The notes under the pieces were generated by a model. The model ran no database searches. It was not told where the DNA came from and saw only the letters and a program-made list of their open reading frames with translations. Shown in pieces: positions 25,363 through 33,936 of a DNA stretch of 46,911 nucleotides. The position numbers were made by a program, and so were the translations under genes. Origin of the DNA: Sharpea azabuensis DSM 18934 (GTDB taxonomy: Bacteria > Bacillota_I > Bacilli_A > Erysipelotrichales > Coprobacillaceae); the NCBI RefSeq assembly GCF_000702165.1, contig NZ_JNKU01000017.1, positions 1 through 46,911 on the forward strand, given 5' to 3'. Each line of letters opens with the position of its first letter. Within the stretch, counting starts at the first letter, position 1.

Positions 25363-27009
25363 ATGGCATTTGACGGCATTGTCCTTAATGCAGTAACCAA
25401 GAAATTAAAAGAAGAAATAGAAAGTGGAAGAATATCAAAACTCTATGCAATATCACAATATGAACTATTGATGGTTATCCGTGCCCATAATAAAAACAAG
25501 AAATTTCTTGTTTCCATCCATCCAACATATGCCCGTATTCAGCTCACAAATCTCGATTATCCAACACCGGATTTTCCTGATGCAATGACAATGCTGATGC
25601 GTAAGCACATGGAAGGAAGCTTTATCGAGAAAATCGAACAAATAGGGTTGGATCGTATTGTTAAGATGACATTGAGAGGACGTAACGAGTTCAAAGACCA
25701 GGTTACGCTCTATCTCTATATCGAAATCATGGGCAAGCATTCCAACTTTACATTAACTGATGAAAACAACCGGATTATCGAATGTCTTAAGCGCGTATCC
25801 CCTAGTGAATCCATGCGTTTCTTACAGCCTGGAATTACTTACCATTTACCACCATTAATAGAAAAGAAAAATCCTTTTACCCAGGACTATATTCCTAGTG
25901 ATAATCTCATCAAGATTTATGAGGGCTTTTCTAAAGACCTAGCTGTGGAAGTGAAATATCGTATTGAAAAAGGTGAATCTTTTCAATCAATCATGAGCCA
26001 GCTTGAAAGCAGTGAACATCTCTATATTATCAAGACTGCAAAAAAAGATTACTACCACATCATTCCCCTTACTAACATCTCTGAAAATGCTGCATGTTAT
26101 CCCTTGTTCGAAGGCCTTGATCTATTCTATGATTCACTAGATCAGCGCGATCGTATCAAACAGCAGACAAATGACTTAATGCGTTATATCAAGAATGAAT
26201 ATACTAAGAATGTCAATAAATTGCATAAACTTGAAAAAACGCTTTTTGATTCACAAAATAGTGATGATTATCGCATTAAAGGCGACCTCCTCTATGCTTC
26301 ACTAGATAAAGTGCATAAGGGCATGAAAGAAGTTGTTGTTGATAACTATTATGATGGAACAAAGATGACGATTGAGCTTGATGTGCGTTTTGATGGCAAA
26401 GGGAATGCTAATCGCTATTATAATAAATATCAGAAAGCAAAGAATTCACTTAAGGTCTTAGAAGAACAAATCAGGCTGACAAAAGAAGAAATAGATTACT
26501 TTGATACCTTAAATACATCAATTGAACAAGCTGATTATTATGATGCTTTAGAAATCAAGGAAGAACTTGAAGGTTTAGGCTATCTAAAAAAGAAACAAGT
26601 CAAAAAACTTCACAAAAAGAAGAAGGAACCTCACTATACAACCCTTATCACAAAAGACGGTATTGCCATCTACGTAGGGAAGAACAACTTACAAAATGAC
26701 TATTTGACCTTTAAAAAGGCAAATCGTTTTGATATGTGGTTCCATGTCAAAGACATGCCTGGTTCCCATGTCATTGTTCATAGTCAGAATCTTGATGAAT
26801 ATACAATAAGACTTGCCGCAAAAATAGCTGCCTACTATTCCAAAGGGCGTCTTTCAAGTTCCGTCCCAGTCAACTACGCTCAAGTAAGAACGCTCAAAAA
26901 GCCACACTCCAACAAACCTGGACTTGTCTTACTTTCCAATTACAAAACAATTTATATAGATCCTGATGATACTTTTTTAACGGAGGTTATGAAAAAGAAA
27001 AATGGTTAA
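25363..27009 (+). CDS. rqcH: RqcH/Rqc2 homologue (NFACT family; FbpA)
   Basis: A 548-aa NFACT protein that binds stalled large ribosomal subunits and directs C-terminal alanine tailing; also annotated as fibronectin-binding protein. NFACT-N starts at AFDGIVLNAV, followed by helical and coiled-coil middle regions (about 270-430). The C-terminal NFACT-R domain contains DMWFHVKDMPGSHVIV. The start is the ATG at 25363 with AGAGGTGA before it, not the GTG inside that site. A TATACT -10 (25339-25344) precedes it. The stop overlaps pgeF by eight bases. Confidence 0.95.
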   Translation: MAFDGIVLNAVTKKLKEEIESGRISKLYAISQYELLMVIRAHNKNKKFLVSIHPTYARIQLTNLDYPTPDFPDAMTMLMRKHMEGSFIEKIEQIGLDRIVKMTLRGRNEFKDQVTLYLYIEIMGKHSNFTLTDENNRIIECLKRVSPSESMRFLQPGITYHLPPLIEKKNPFTQDYIPSDNLIKIYEGFSKDLAVEVKYRIEKGESFQSIMSQLESSEHLYIIKTAKKDYYHIIPLTNISENAACYPLFEGLDLFYDSLDQRDRIKQQTNDLMRYIKNEYTKNVNKLHKLEKTLFDSQNSDDYRIKGDLLYASLDKVHKGMKEVVVDNYYDGTKMTIELDVRFDGKGNANRYYNKYQKAKNSLKVLEEQIRLTKEEIDYFDTLNTSIEQADYYDALEIKEELEGLGYLKKKQVKKLHKKKKEPHYTTLITKDGIAIYVGKNNLQNDYLTFKKANRFDMWFHVKDMPGSHVIVHSQNLDEYTIRLAAKIAAYYSKGRLSSSVPVNYAQVRTLKKPHSNKPGLVLLSNYKTIYIDPDDTFLTEVMKKKNG

Positions 27010-27766
27010 ACTAATTGCTGCTCAATTCAACAATGAATATGTTCATGCCTATAGTGTTCCTGCATATGATGAGGAAGGTCATAACTTTAATCTTGGATTA
27101 AATGGCATGAATGACGAACAAACAATGAGAAACAGAGAAGCTCTTGCCAAGCAGCTTCACATTCCCCTTGATCATATGATTCTGCCCCATCAGGAACATA
27201 CAGATCATTTTGTAAAAGTTACCCTCGAAGATGGCGGTAAAGGGATGTATTCACTAGACACTGCACTCCCAGCGACCGATGCCACATATACGCGTGATAA
27301 AGGTTTAGTACTATGGAGCAGCCATGCGGACTGCTGCCCAGTATTAATGTATAGTCCTGACCAAGAGCTGATTGCTGCTATTCATTCTGGATGGAAAGGC
27401 ACTGTTCATGAAATTGTTGGCAAAGTCACAAAGCATCTGATTGAAAATGAAAATGTCGATCCCACACAGCTCCTCGTTTATACAGGACCAGCTATTGAAC
27501 AAAGAAACTTTGAAGCAATGGATGATATTATCAATCTTGTAAAAGCAATGAGTTTTGATACTTCTTCATTTTATAAAGTCAAAGATGAAACACATTATTT
27601 ATTGAATACAAAAGGACTCATTAAACAGCAATTACTTAATCTTGGTGTTAAGGAAGAACATATTGAACAATCTCCCATCTGTACCTATGAAGATGAACGT
27701 TTCTTCTCTTATCGCAAGACAAAGACAAAAGATCGTAACATGTCAATCATTTACATGCTTGACTAA
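27002..27766 (+). CDS. pgeF: Peptidoglycan editing factor PgeF (YfiH, laccase domain)
   Basis: A 254-aa YfiH/DUF152 protein. Members were called polyphenol oxidases; the family is now linked to removal of mis-incorporated residues in peptidoglycan precursors and to purine nucleoside activity. The His/Cys zinc site is visible: LPHQEHT (His63), SHADCCPVL (Cys111/112) and AIHSGWKGT (His128). Its reading frame starts inside the last codons of rqcH (GGAGG 14 bases upstream). Ends at a strong terminator. Confidence 0.92.
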   Translation: MVKLIAAQFNNEYVHAYSVPAYDEEGHNFNLGLNGMNDEQTMRNREALAKQLHIPLDHMILPHQEHTDHFVKVTLEDGGKGMYSLDTALPATDATYTRDKGLVLWSSHADCCPVLMYSPDQELIAAIHSGWKGTVHEIVGKVTKHLIENENVDPTQLLVYTGPAIEQRNFEAMDDIINLVKAMSFDTSSFYKVKDETHYLLNTKGLIKQQLLNLGVKEEHIEQSPICTYEDERFFSYRKTKTKDRNMSIIYMLD

Positions 27767-27790
27767 AGCAGGATTTCCTGCTTTTTCTTT
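27765..27790 (+). terminator. Terminator of rqcH-pgeF
   Basis: An 8-bp stem AAAGCAGG/CCTGCTTT (27765-27772 with 27777-27784), then TTTCTTT. Confidence 0.88.
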
Positions 27791-27793
27791 ATA

Positions 27794-27821
27794 TCAAAAA
27801 ATAGGTAGTTTCCCACCTATT
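27794..27821 (-). terminator. Terminator of the COG0523 gene
   Basis: Stem AATAGGT/ACCTATT (27800-27806 with 27815-27821) followed on the minus strand by TTTTTTGAT. It overlaps the gene's stop codon. Confidence 0.85.
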
Positions 27822-28737
27822 GAAAATACTGATGCAGTTTTTCTTCATCAAGCTGTTCACCAATAACAATGATAACTTCCTGGCCATCATTTATTGCCTC
27901 AACATGAATATCATCCTTTGTTGCATTGACCTCATACCACTGTCCGTCTTCATTAACAAATCCTTTGATACGAATGACATGACCAACATCAGGATCTCGA
28001 AATACAGAATTTGCTTTTTGTTTAAGCCCCGCTTTATCGAGATGAACATTAAGGAAGAAAAGTGAACGGAAGAAATCATCATCAATAGCTTGCTTATAGA
28101 ATATACCTAACTGATAGCCACTTTCCATAATACCTGCAAAGTCTTCATCACGATAATCATCCCATCTCTTTGCGATAATATCATTTGTAATATCACGCTG
28201 ACTATGATGCTCTCTTAACGCTTTATTAAGATGGTCAATAGTATGTTTGATATCATCTTCTTTTGCTTCATCAACACGACTTAGAATAATCTTTCCAGCA
28301 TAAGCTACTTCACTTGCTAGAACATAGTCAGATTGTTTAGAAAGGGCCTCAAGTCTGCTGTTAACAAGAGCAATGACATTGCCAATTTCATACCATTGAT
28401 CAAGTGGCGCTTCATGAAGGACATCAAAGAATTCATCCACATCATAAATTCCAGAAGGTTCAACAATCACACGATCATAGCCCTGCATGCCCATAGAAAT
28501 AAGCTTTGTCTTGAAACGTCGGATACGGCAATCCTTATCACCGCCAATAACCATTTCAACATCCGCCTTACCTTCAAGCGCCTCGGATAAAAGCATACGG
28601 TCAACATTTATAGCACCATAATCATTCTCAATAACAGCCACTCGTAAATGCTGACTCGCTAAGTATTCCACATATTTTTTTATAAAAGTCGTCTTCCCAG
28701 AACCTAAGAAGCCGGTAATTAAATCAACTTTAATCAT
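27817..28737 (-). CDS. COG0523 (CobW/YjiA-like) P-loop GTPase without the CxCC motif
   Basis: A 306-aa G3E GTPase of the metallochaperone-like COG0523 group. Walker A GFLGSGKTT (9-17), VIENDYGAINVD (35-46), EPSG (93-96) and a C-terminal CobW_C-like domain with the HVIRIKGFVN strand. The place where the family has GCICC reads GGDKDCRIRR, with only Cys70 left, so the usual metal site is degenerate. Start: ATG at 28735-28737 with AAGAGGTGATAAGC upstream. It stands alone, convergent with pgeF. The metal or client is unknown. Confidence 0.88.
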   Translation of the reverse strand: MIKVDLITGFLGSGKTTFIKKYVEYLASQHLRVAVIENDYGAINVDRMLLSEALEGKADVEMVIGGDKDCRIRRFKTKLISMGMQGYDRVIVEPSGIYDVDEFFDVLHEAPLDQWYEIGNVIALVNSRLEALSKQSDYVLASEVAYAGKIILSRVDEAKEDDIKHTIDHLNKALREHHSQRDITNDIIAKRWDDYRDEDFAGIMESGYQLGIFYKQAIDDDFFRSLFFLNVHLDKAGLKQKANSVFRDPDVGHVIRIKGFVNEDGQWYEVNATKDDIHVEAINDGQEVIIVIGEQLDEEKLHQYFQ

Positions 28738-28826
28738 GCTTATCACCTCTTGACTTCATTATAGCAACTCATATTTTCCTATTCAAATTGTGTGTTCAGA
28801 TATTTTCCTACAAAACATAGATAGCC

Positions 28827-28855
28827 TTTTCATTCCTAAAAAATCAGTGTACAAT
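28827..28855 (+). promoter_or_regulatory. Promoter of the 105-aa protein gene
   Basis: TTTTCA (28827-28832), 17-bp spacer, TACAAT (28850-28855). It is 22 bases from the ATG. Confidence 0.6.
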
Positions 28856-28877
28856 ATGAATTACGGAGGTGTTTACA

Positions 28878-29195
28878 ATGGCTGAACAGGATACAGCAAA
28901 ACTGTCTTATGACATGATCTTAAAAAATAATACAAAATTACAGAAGGAAGCTGCCATCTTCCATAAAGTAAAACATGACAAAGAGTTTACTTCGGCAGAT
29001 GTCGCTGAATATGCAGCTTCACAGATTGAAACAAAGAAAGATTTATTAGAAGTTCTTAAAACACTAAGAGCAAACTATGTTAAGATGGATTATCTTCCTG
29101 ATGTAAGAAAAATCAGAACTTTCGATAATTTAATTGAGGATGCCCAAACAGATATCGATTTCTATACTCTCATGAAAAAAGAATTTACTGCATAG
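28878..29195 (+). CDS. Small helical protein of unknown function, 105 aa
   Basis: Not recognised. The 105-aa soluble protein is predicted to be nearly all helix, with heptad-like Leu/Ile spacing and balanced charge (MILKNNTKLQKEAAIFHK.., IETKKDLLEVLKTLRANY). No Cys, signal peptide or membrane segment. ATG at 28878 with ACGGAGGTG upstream, a promoter and a terminator: a complete single-gene unit, which argues that it is real. Confidence 0.75.
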   Translation: MAEQDTAKLSYDMILKNNTKLQKEAAIFHKVKHDKEFTSADVAEYAASQIETKKDLLEVLKTLRANYVKMDYLPDVRKIRTFDNLIEDAQTDIDFYTLMKKEFTA

Positions 29196-29196
29196 A

Positions 29197-29222
29197 AAAA
29201 GGTGCTACGGCACCTTTTATTT
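29197..29222. terminator. Bidirectional terminator between the 105-aa gene and nnr
   Basis: A 9-bp stem AAAAGGTGC/GCACCTTTT with A and T tracts on its two sides. It can serve both converging genes and overlaps the nnr stop. Confidence 0.88.
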
Positions 29223-30692
29223 TTGCCCAATTAAAGACATGGCATGAGGAATCATTTTAGATAATTCTTCAGGCAAAACAGTATAATGATCTCGCGCAAT
29301 CAAATCACCTGTAAAGCCATGGATATAGACAGCAAGAATGGCTGCTTCAATGGCCTGATAATGACCACCTAGAAAAGCTGTCATCATCCCTGCAAGTGTA
29401 TCCCCCATGCCACCTACTGCCATTGCTTTATTACCTGAGGCATTTTTGTAAGAATGCTTGCCATCAGTCACAAGTGTATGTGGTCCCTTTAAAACAAGAA
29501 TACAATGATGTTCTTGTGCAAAGTTGATTGCTACTTCTGTTAATTGATCATCGCCAGAAAAATCACATAGGCGTTTAAATTCTCCAAGATGTGGGGTGAG
29601 AATGATTGGGCGTTGCTGTCGATCAAGTAATTCCAGATTGTTGGAGAGAATTGTTAAGCCATCCGCATCAATGATAAGTGGGCAAGAAGAATTTTCAATG
29701 ACATCAATAAAGCAATGATATGCATCCATATCCAGCCCCAAGCCAGGTCCTATACAAATTGCATCAAATTTTTTCAACATTTCACGACTATAGCTACCCG
29801 GTCTTATTTCACTAATTGCCTCGGGAAGATAAAGCGGCATGATATCAACAACTTCCTTTGCTGAAGAAAGATGAATAATACCTGCTCCACTTGCTACCGC
29901 TCCTTTTGTTGCTAAAAGAGCTGCCCCCTTGTATTGAGCGCTTCCTGCTACAAGTAAATCAACGCCATAATAATTCTTATAGCCATCATATTTGCGTTCT
30001 TTCAACATTTTCCTGGCATCAGATCTATCAAAATATTTAACAAGTCCAGCCTGCTCAAAGGGATTATCTATTGCCAGTTCTTCGACAATTACTTCTCCAG
30101 TAAAAGTTGAACTATCGGGATTTAAAAAGCCTTCCTTCAATGCACTTAAAGCAATCGTCTTTGAAGCATAAAGGGTGTTGGCATAGGGTTTACCCGTATT
30201 GCAATTAAGTCCTGTTGGAATATCAATTGCAATAACATCGCCTTCAAAATGGCTATTGATCATAGATATGACAGTTGCATATAAGCCTCTTGGAGCGCTA
30301 TTCAAGCCAAAGCCAAAAAAGCCATCACCCATAACATCAAGCACACTTAGGTCTTTCAAAAAATCATCAAGTTTCTCATCACTTAATTCGATAAGCGTCA
30401 GATTATTATTTTCACAAATATCAAAATAGAATTGGTTGCCAGCAGAGAACTTCTGGTGATTCCCAATATAATAAAGCTTCACATCTTTTCCTTCATTTGC
30501 CAGCTTTATTCCAAGCGAGAGTGCATCCGCCCCATTATTGCCAGGTCCAACTAATAATCCAATTTGATCATAATCCATAAAATGCTTTTTCAGACAATCA
30601 CTTGCTTTATCAACTAGTTCATAAATACTATAACCATGATCCATCAAATACTGATCATATGCTTTTAACTGATTCTGACTACCAATATACAT
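29217..30692 (-). CDS. nnrD: Bifunctional NAD(P)H-hydrate repair enzyme (epimerase + dehydratase)
   Basis: A 491-aa fusion. The N-terminal YjeF_N epimerase domain (about 1-205, with VGPGNNGADALSLG) interconverts R- and S-NAD(P)HX. The C-terminal carbohydrate-kinase-like dehydratase domain (about 225-490) uses ADP; it has VAGSAQYKGAALLATKGA, TPHLGEFKRL and the catalytic GGMGDTLAGM. Together they repair hydrated nicotinamide cofactors. AAGGAGATGAG precedes the ATG, 20 bases after the upstream membrane-protein gene, with which it probably forms an operon. Confidence 0.95.
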   Translation of the reverse strand: MYIGSQNQLKAYDQYLMDHGYSIYELVDKASDCLKKHFMDYDQIGLLVGPGNNGADALSLGIKLANEGKDVKLYYIGNHQKFSAGNQFYFDICENNNLTLIELSDEKLDDFLKDLSVLDVMGDGFFGFGLNSAPRGLYATVISMINSHFEGDVIAIDIPTGLNCNTGKPYANTLYASKTIALSALKEGFLNPDSSTFTGEVIVEELAIDNPFEQAGLVKYFDRSDARKMLKERKYDGYKNYYGVDLLVAGSAQYKGAALLATKGAVASGAGIIHLSSAKEVVDIMPLYLPEAISEIRPGSYSREMLKKFDAICIGPGLGLDMDAYHCFIDVIENSSCPLIIDADGLTILSNNLELLDRQQRPIILTPHLGEFKRLCDFSGDDQLTEVAINFAQEHHCILVLKGPHTLVTDGKHSYKNASGNKAMAVGGMGDTLAGMMTAFLGGHYQAIEAAILAVYIHGFTGDLIARDHYTVLPEELSKMIPHAMSLIGQK

Positions 30693-30712
30693 TTTAACTC
30701 ATCTCCTTAAAT

Positions 30713-31531
30713 TTAAAACAATCCTTTAAAAAGTAAAAATATAAGAAAGGAACAGACCAGTATTGATACGCAAGGTGGATCAATATGGGTTCCACATTCA
30801 CTATTAAATACTCTTGCAAACATATCACATATAGCTGCAGCTAAGACGCCAAAAAGAAGCGTTAACAAAATGTCATGGGTATACATCATTGCATAGCCTG
30901 CAATTAAAGTAATATGATGAGTTGCTGGAAAACGTGAATCACTGAGGGAAAATACAAGTGAAAAGGCAGAAAGACTAAAACCTAATGAATAGTATTTTGT
31001 AATCTTTGTTAGATAGCCTGTTAAAAAAGAAATCGACAAGGCAAATAAAACAAGATAAATCCAATATCGTTTATCACCTTCTTCTAGAAATACAATTCCC
31101 CGATGATTATAGAGCTGCTTACTGCCAAGGATAAAACGTGTGCATGTTCCTACCATTACAATACTAAAAGCACCAGCATCAAATGGCAGCTTTAGTTTTG
31201 TTGCAAGAATAAGAAGGCAATATCCTATCAGTCCACCCAATGCCCCGAAAATAAAAACAAGCGGGTCGCCAGTAAAGATTAAAGGCTTGCTTATATCAAA
31301 GCCTTTGATCTGATATTTTTTTGAAGCATAGGCTGTTGCAACCACAGCACCATTAAAGATTACAGCCGGTATAAGCAATGGCTGTGTGTGAAAATGCAGC
31401 AGCAGTCCATGATTGCCTAAAACTGCAACAAGGCCTACAAAACCAGTTATTATAAAGATCTGTATTCCACCAATAAGGCTACCGAGGCCACCACCAGCTA
31501 AAGCAAGAAGTAGATATTCTAGTTTCATCAT
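30713..31531 (-). CDS. Polytopic membrane protein of unknown function
   Basis: A 272-aa protein with about eight hydrophobic segments, many Gly-rich. I do not recognise the family; it could be a small permease. Possible functional spots are the charged loop VFLEEGDKRYW between helices, the motif DSRFPATHHITLIAGYA, and the CGTHIDPPC stretch, which pairs two cysteines around His-Asp near the last helix. Ribosome binding site AGAAGGGGG. It sits 20 bases upstream of nnr, but a link to cofactor repair is only positional. Confidence 0.8.
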   Translation of the reverse strand: MMKLEYLLLALAGGGLGSLIGGIQIFIITGFVGLVAVLGNHGLLLHFHTQPLLIPAVIFNGAVVATAYASKKYQIKGFDISKPLIFTGDPLVFIFGALGGLIGYCLLILATKLKLPFDAGAFSIVMVGTCTRFILGSKQLYNHRGIVFLEEGDKRYWIYLVLFALSISFLTGYLTKITKYYSLGFSLSAFSLVFSLSDSRFPATHHITLIAGYAMMYTHDILLTLLFGVLAAAICDMFARVFNSECGTHIDPPCVSILVCSFLIFLLFKGLF

Positions 31532-31629
31532 TTTGCCCCCTTCTAATACTATTATAATTCTCTTTTATGAAAACAAAAAAAGATTTTCTTCTTTTTATAA
31601 TATTTGATAAAATAGACGCGGTGATAAAT

Positions 31630-31914
31630 ATGGAAAGAGATTTAATTGCGAGAGCTTTAATGAATGTGCTTGATGTTGCACATTTCTATGATTATGAAAA
31701 ACTAAAAAATGATGATTTATATGAACAGCTAAAAGCTATTATTCATTCCCTTACAGACAATCAGGAAATTGCTGAGAAAGGTTATGCTGTATTGGATAAA
31801 AACAAAGCTATTATTGATAAGATTGTCAGCAATACAAATAGTTATGAAGAATTTCAGTTACTTTGTGAAGATTTACGCACTTTTAAGCGCCAAAACGGCT
31901 TGCTCAGCCACTAA
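31630..31914 (+). CDS. Small helical protein of unknown function, 94 aa
   Basis: Not recognised. A 94-aa acidic, all-helical protein beginning MERDLIARALMNVLDVAHFYD, with no Cys cluster, signal or membrane helix. The start is the ATG at 31630 after GCGGTGATAAAT; the longer frame from 31567 is unlikely because it covers the probable -10 region (TAAAAT near 31607). Divergent from the 272-aa membrane protein. No clear terminator follows directly. Confidence 0.65.
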   Translation: MERDLIARALMNVLDVAHFYDYEKLKNDDLYEQLKAIIHSLTDNQEIAEKGYAVLDKNKAIIDKIVSNTNSYEEFQLLCEDLRTFKRQNGLLSH

Positions 31915-32078
31915 CAAACACATTGTAAAGTACCCATACTTGCAAGCTTAAAAGATCATGCTTATTATTTGATTGATGGCAACAAGCCATATTGTAAAGA
32001 TTATTCCTCTATCCTGTAAACGAGCTAGTCATTCCAATAAAATTGCTATGAACCAAAATATAGGATAAAAGGAATGCA

Positions 32079-32168
32079 ATGATAATCATAACACCTATCA
32101 AGAAACTAGAAAGAAAATTGTTAGAAAGTATAGAAAAGATTGAAAAGAAGTGCATGAGGGTAAATTAA
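32079..32168 (+). CDS. Possible 29-aa basic amphipathic peptide
   Basis: ATG at 32079 with AAAAGGAATGCA upstream opens a 29-codon frame. It has a hydrophobic start (MIIITPIKK) followed by an alternating Leu/Ile-Lys/Glu helix (LERKLLESIEKIEKKC). A strong terminator begins ten bases after the stop, as expected for a short transcript. Small size means chance cannot be excluded. Confidence 0.35.
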   Translation: MIIITPIKKLERKLLESIEKIEKKCMRVN

Positions 32169-32177
32169 ATCATAAGC

Positions 32178-32204
32178 AAAGCCACCACAATTCGGTGGCC
32201 TTTT
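32178..32204 (+). terminator. Terminator in the gene-poor stretch
   Basis: Stem GCCACC/GGTGGC (32181-32186 with 32194-32199), extended by AAA/TTT pairing and followed by a T run on the plus strand. Confidence 0.85.
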
Positions 32205-32275
32205 CGTATACAAACTTATGCTAGACGCTTTAAGAGAGCTCTAGCTTAACCTTTAGAAAACTTTCAATTTAATGT

Positions 32276-32316
32276 ATGAAAAAAGTGATGAGCAGCACAA
32301 CTAAGACACTCATCAC
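32276..32316 (-). terminator. Terminator downstream of the prepilin peptidase
   Basis: An 8-bp perfect stem GTGATGAG/CTCATCAC (32285-32292 with 32309-32316) with a six-T tail on the minus strand. It lies about 140 bases after the gene it should serve. Confidence 0.75.
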
Positions 32317-32454
32317 CTATCCAGCCAAGCGAACTTTATATGTTAAAAGCATAGGAAAAAGTCCATCCCAAAAGCGAAGAAGCTTTCAAAAAACAACAGA
32401 AGCGATTTTTCAACCTCTTTACATAAGGGATGATAGTGCCTTGCGCATGTATAA

Positions 32455-33216
32455 CTAGTAATAGAAGAGGTGTAAATAGAATAATGCAAGTTTCTCTCCA
32501 TATATAAGTCCCATCAGGCAACCTAGACAAATAAAGGGTCCAAATGCCATATGCGCTTTAAGTTTTACCTGATGCATGATGATGAGAATCATTGCGCAAA
32601 ATCCACCACTTAGTATTGCAATCAACATTGCAACAGTCATATTTACAATACCAAGCATAAAGCCTGTAAAAAAGCACAGTTTAATATCTCCCCCACCAAA
32701 ACTATCTTCCTTTATAAAATTCATTAGCAGCATTGTTCCACTAAAGGCAGCACCTAAGACACGTGAGAGAAATGGCCTATGCCAAATAAACACGGATAAA
32801 AGAGCAAGTATTCCAATTGTGATATTTAGCTGGTTGGGAATGGTCATTGTTTCAATATCAATAATGCTGATTGCTAAGAAAGCCATTGACAGGACGAAAA
32901 CAAATAAGCAGGTCAAACTCAAGCCGTAATGACAAAAACAAAAGATACTAAGTATGCCACCGCTCATTTCAACCAAGGGATGAACGAGCGATATCTTCGT
33001 ATGGCAATAGCGACATTTCCCTCTTAAAAGAATATAGCTTACCACCGGAACTAGATCTCGTATTTGAAGTACATGATGACAATTTGTGCAATAACTACGT
33101 CCCTTAACGATTGAGATCCCTCGAGGTAAACGATAAATAACAACATTCACGAACGAAGCAACAATGCTTCCAAAAATAAAGCAGTAAATATAATAGAAAA
33201 TTAAAGCTGGATGCAT
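32455..33216 (-). CDS. Type IV prepilin peptidase (A24 family)
   Basis: A 253-aa integral membrane aspartyl protease with about seven helices. Its N-terminal cytoplasmic zinc domain carries two CxxC pairs (Cys43/46 and Cys68/71). Catalytic Asp120 (IIDIETMTIPN) and Asp177 (GGGDIK) are both present. It processes and N-methylates type IV pilins or competence pseudopilins (ComC/PilD role). AAGGAATTTGG precedes the ATG. No pilin, ComG or GspE gene is next to it. Confidence 0.95.
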   Translation of the reverse strand: MHPALIFYYIYCFIFGSIVASFVNVVIYRLPRGISIVKGRSYCTNCHHVLQIRDLVPVVSYILLRGKCRYCHTKISLVHPLVEMSGGILSIFCFCHYGLSLTCLFVFVLSMAFLAISIIDIETMTIPNQLNITIGILALLSVFIWHRPFLSRVLGAAFSGTMLLMNFIKEDSFGGGDIKLCFFTGFMLGIVNMTVAMLIAILSGGFCAMILIIMHQVKLKAHMAFGPFICLGCLMGLIYGEKLALFYLHLFYY

Positions 33217-33305
33217 CCAAATTCCTTTCTATCACATTCAATCAATATGTCTCCCTTGTTGTTATTATCATATCATAACCTTTGTTTATTTTTAAATATA
33301 TCATT

Positions 33306-33332
33306 CAAGAAAAAAAGACGCCTTAAGCGTCT
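33306..33332 (-). terminator. Terminator of the zinc-ribbon/DUF5685/J-domain cassette
   Basis: Stem AGACGC/GCGTCT (33316-33321 with 33327-33332) with a T run on the minus strand. It overlaps the J-protein stop codon. Confidence 0.83.
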
Positions 33333-33936
33333 AACAGCAAATGATTCCATAACGGCCACCAAAACAAGCCCCACAAAGACATTGCACCAATAAATAAGCA
33401 TAACAGCACTGACTTGGTGAAAAAGCTCGACCATATTGGGATGATGTCTGTTGATACTGTGAAGAACCTGATTGGAGTGATTGTAAAAGAATGATATATT
33501 CCAAGTTATTGGGATTCATGCTGTAGGCTGTTTTCGCAAATTCAATTGCCTGCAGACGATTCCCTAGGGCATTCTGACAAATGGCTGAATAGTAAAACCA
33601 GACATCATTACGTACACGAATTGTATCAAGAATTTTCCAGGCTTCATCAAATTGGTTAGCCTGCATATACATTGCCGCTTGATTATAGGCATAAGCCTCC
33701 TGTCCTGTCTGATTCTGATACTGACCATTGAAACTAGCTTGCGTCCCATTTTTTCTCGCATCCATGATGGTTTTATAGGCATTTTGTACTTCTTTGAATT
33801 TTTCAGTATATTCTGCCTGATGTGGCGAACCTATATTAGCGTCTGGATGATATTTCTTGGAAAGTCTGCGATAGGCTTTCTTGACTTCCTCATCACTTGC
33901 ATCACTAGAAATACCTAATATATCATAAGGATTCAT
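33331..33936 (-). CDS. J-domain protein with TPR-like middle and Cys-rich tail
   Basis: A 201-aa DnaJ-like co-chaperone, not a full DnaJ. The J domain (residues 2-65) has HPD at 30-32. The middle includes helices of TPR type ([20 protein letters not shown], then [20 protein letters not shown]). The last ~28 residues hold seven cysteines (QCC..QCLCGAC..CC), likely a metal or acylation site or a membrane-apposed tail. The G/F and zinc-finger regions of DnaJ are missing. The start is the ATG at 33934-33936, overlapping the DUF5685 gene by 14 bases; translation is probably coupled. Confidence 0.88.
   Translation of the reverse strand: MNPYDILGISSDASDEEVKKAYRRLSKKYHPDANIGSPHQAEYTEKFKEVQNAYKTIMDARKNGTQASFNGQYQNQTGQEAYAYNQAAMYMQANQFDEAWKILDTIRVRNDVWFYYSAICQNALGNRLQAIEFAKTAYSMNPNNLEYIILLQSLQSGSSQYQQTSSQYGRAFSPSQCCYAYLLVQCLCGACFGGRYGIICC

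Larger units (their letters stand above)
31915..32454. other. 540-bp gene-poor stretch
   Basis: No long coding frame on either strand is convincing. It holds a possible 29-aa ORF (32079-32168) with a terminator (32178-32204), the terminator for the minus-strand peptidase (32278-32316), and a 6-bp inverted pair GCTAGA/TCTAGC (32221-32246 region). Bases 31915-32075 show no feature I can name; a small RNA ending at the 32178-32204 terminator is possible. Confidence 0.55.

Noticed and set aside
32276-32458. 60-aa plus-strand frame in the gene-poor stretch
   Set aside because: No ribosome binding site; its first codons are the terminator stem of the minus-strand peptidase; composition looks like chance.
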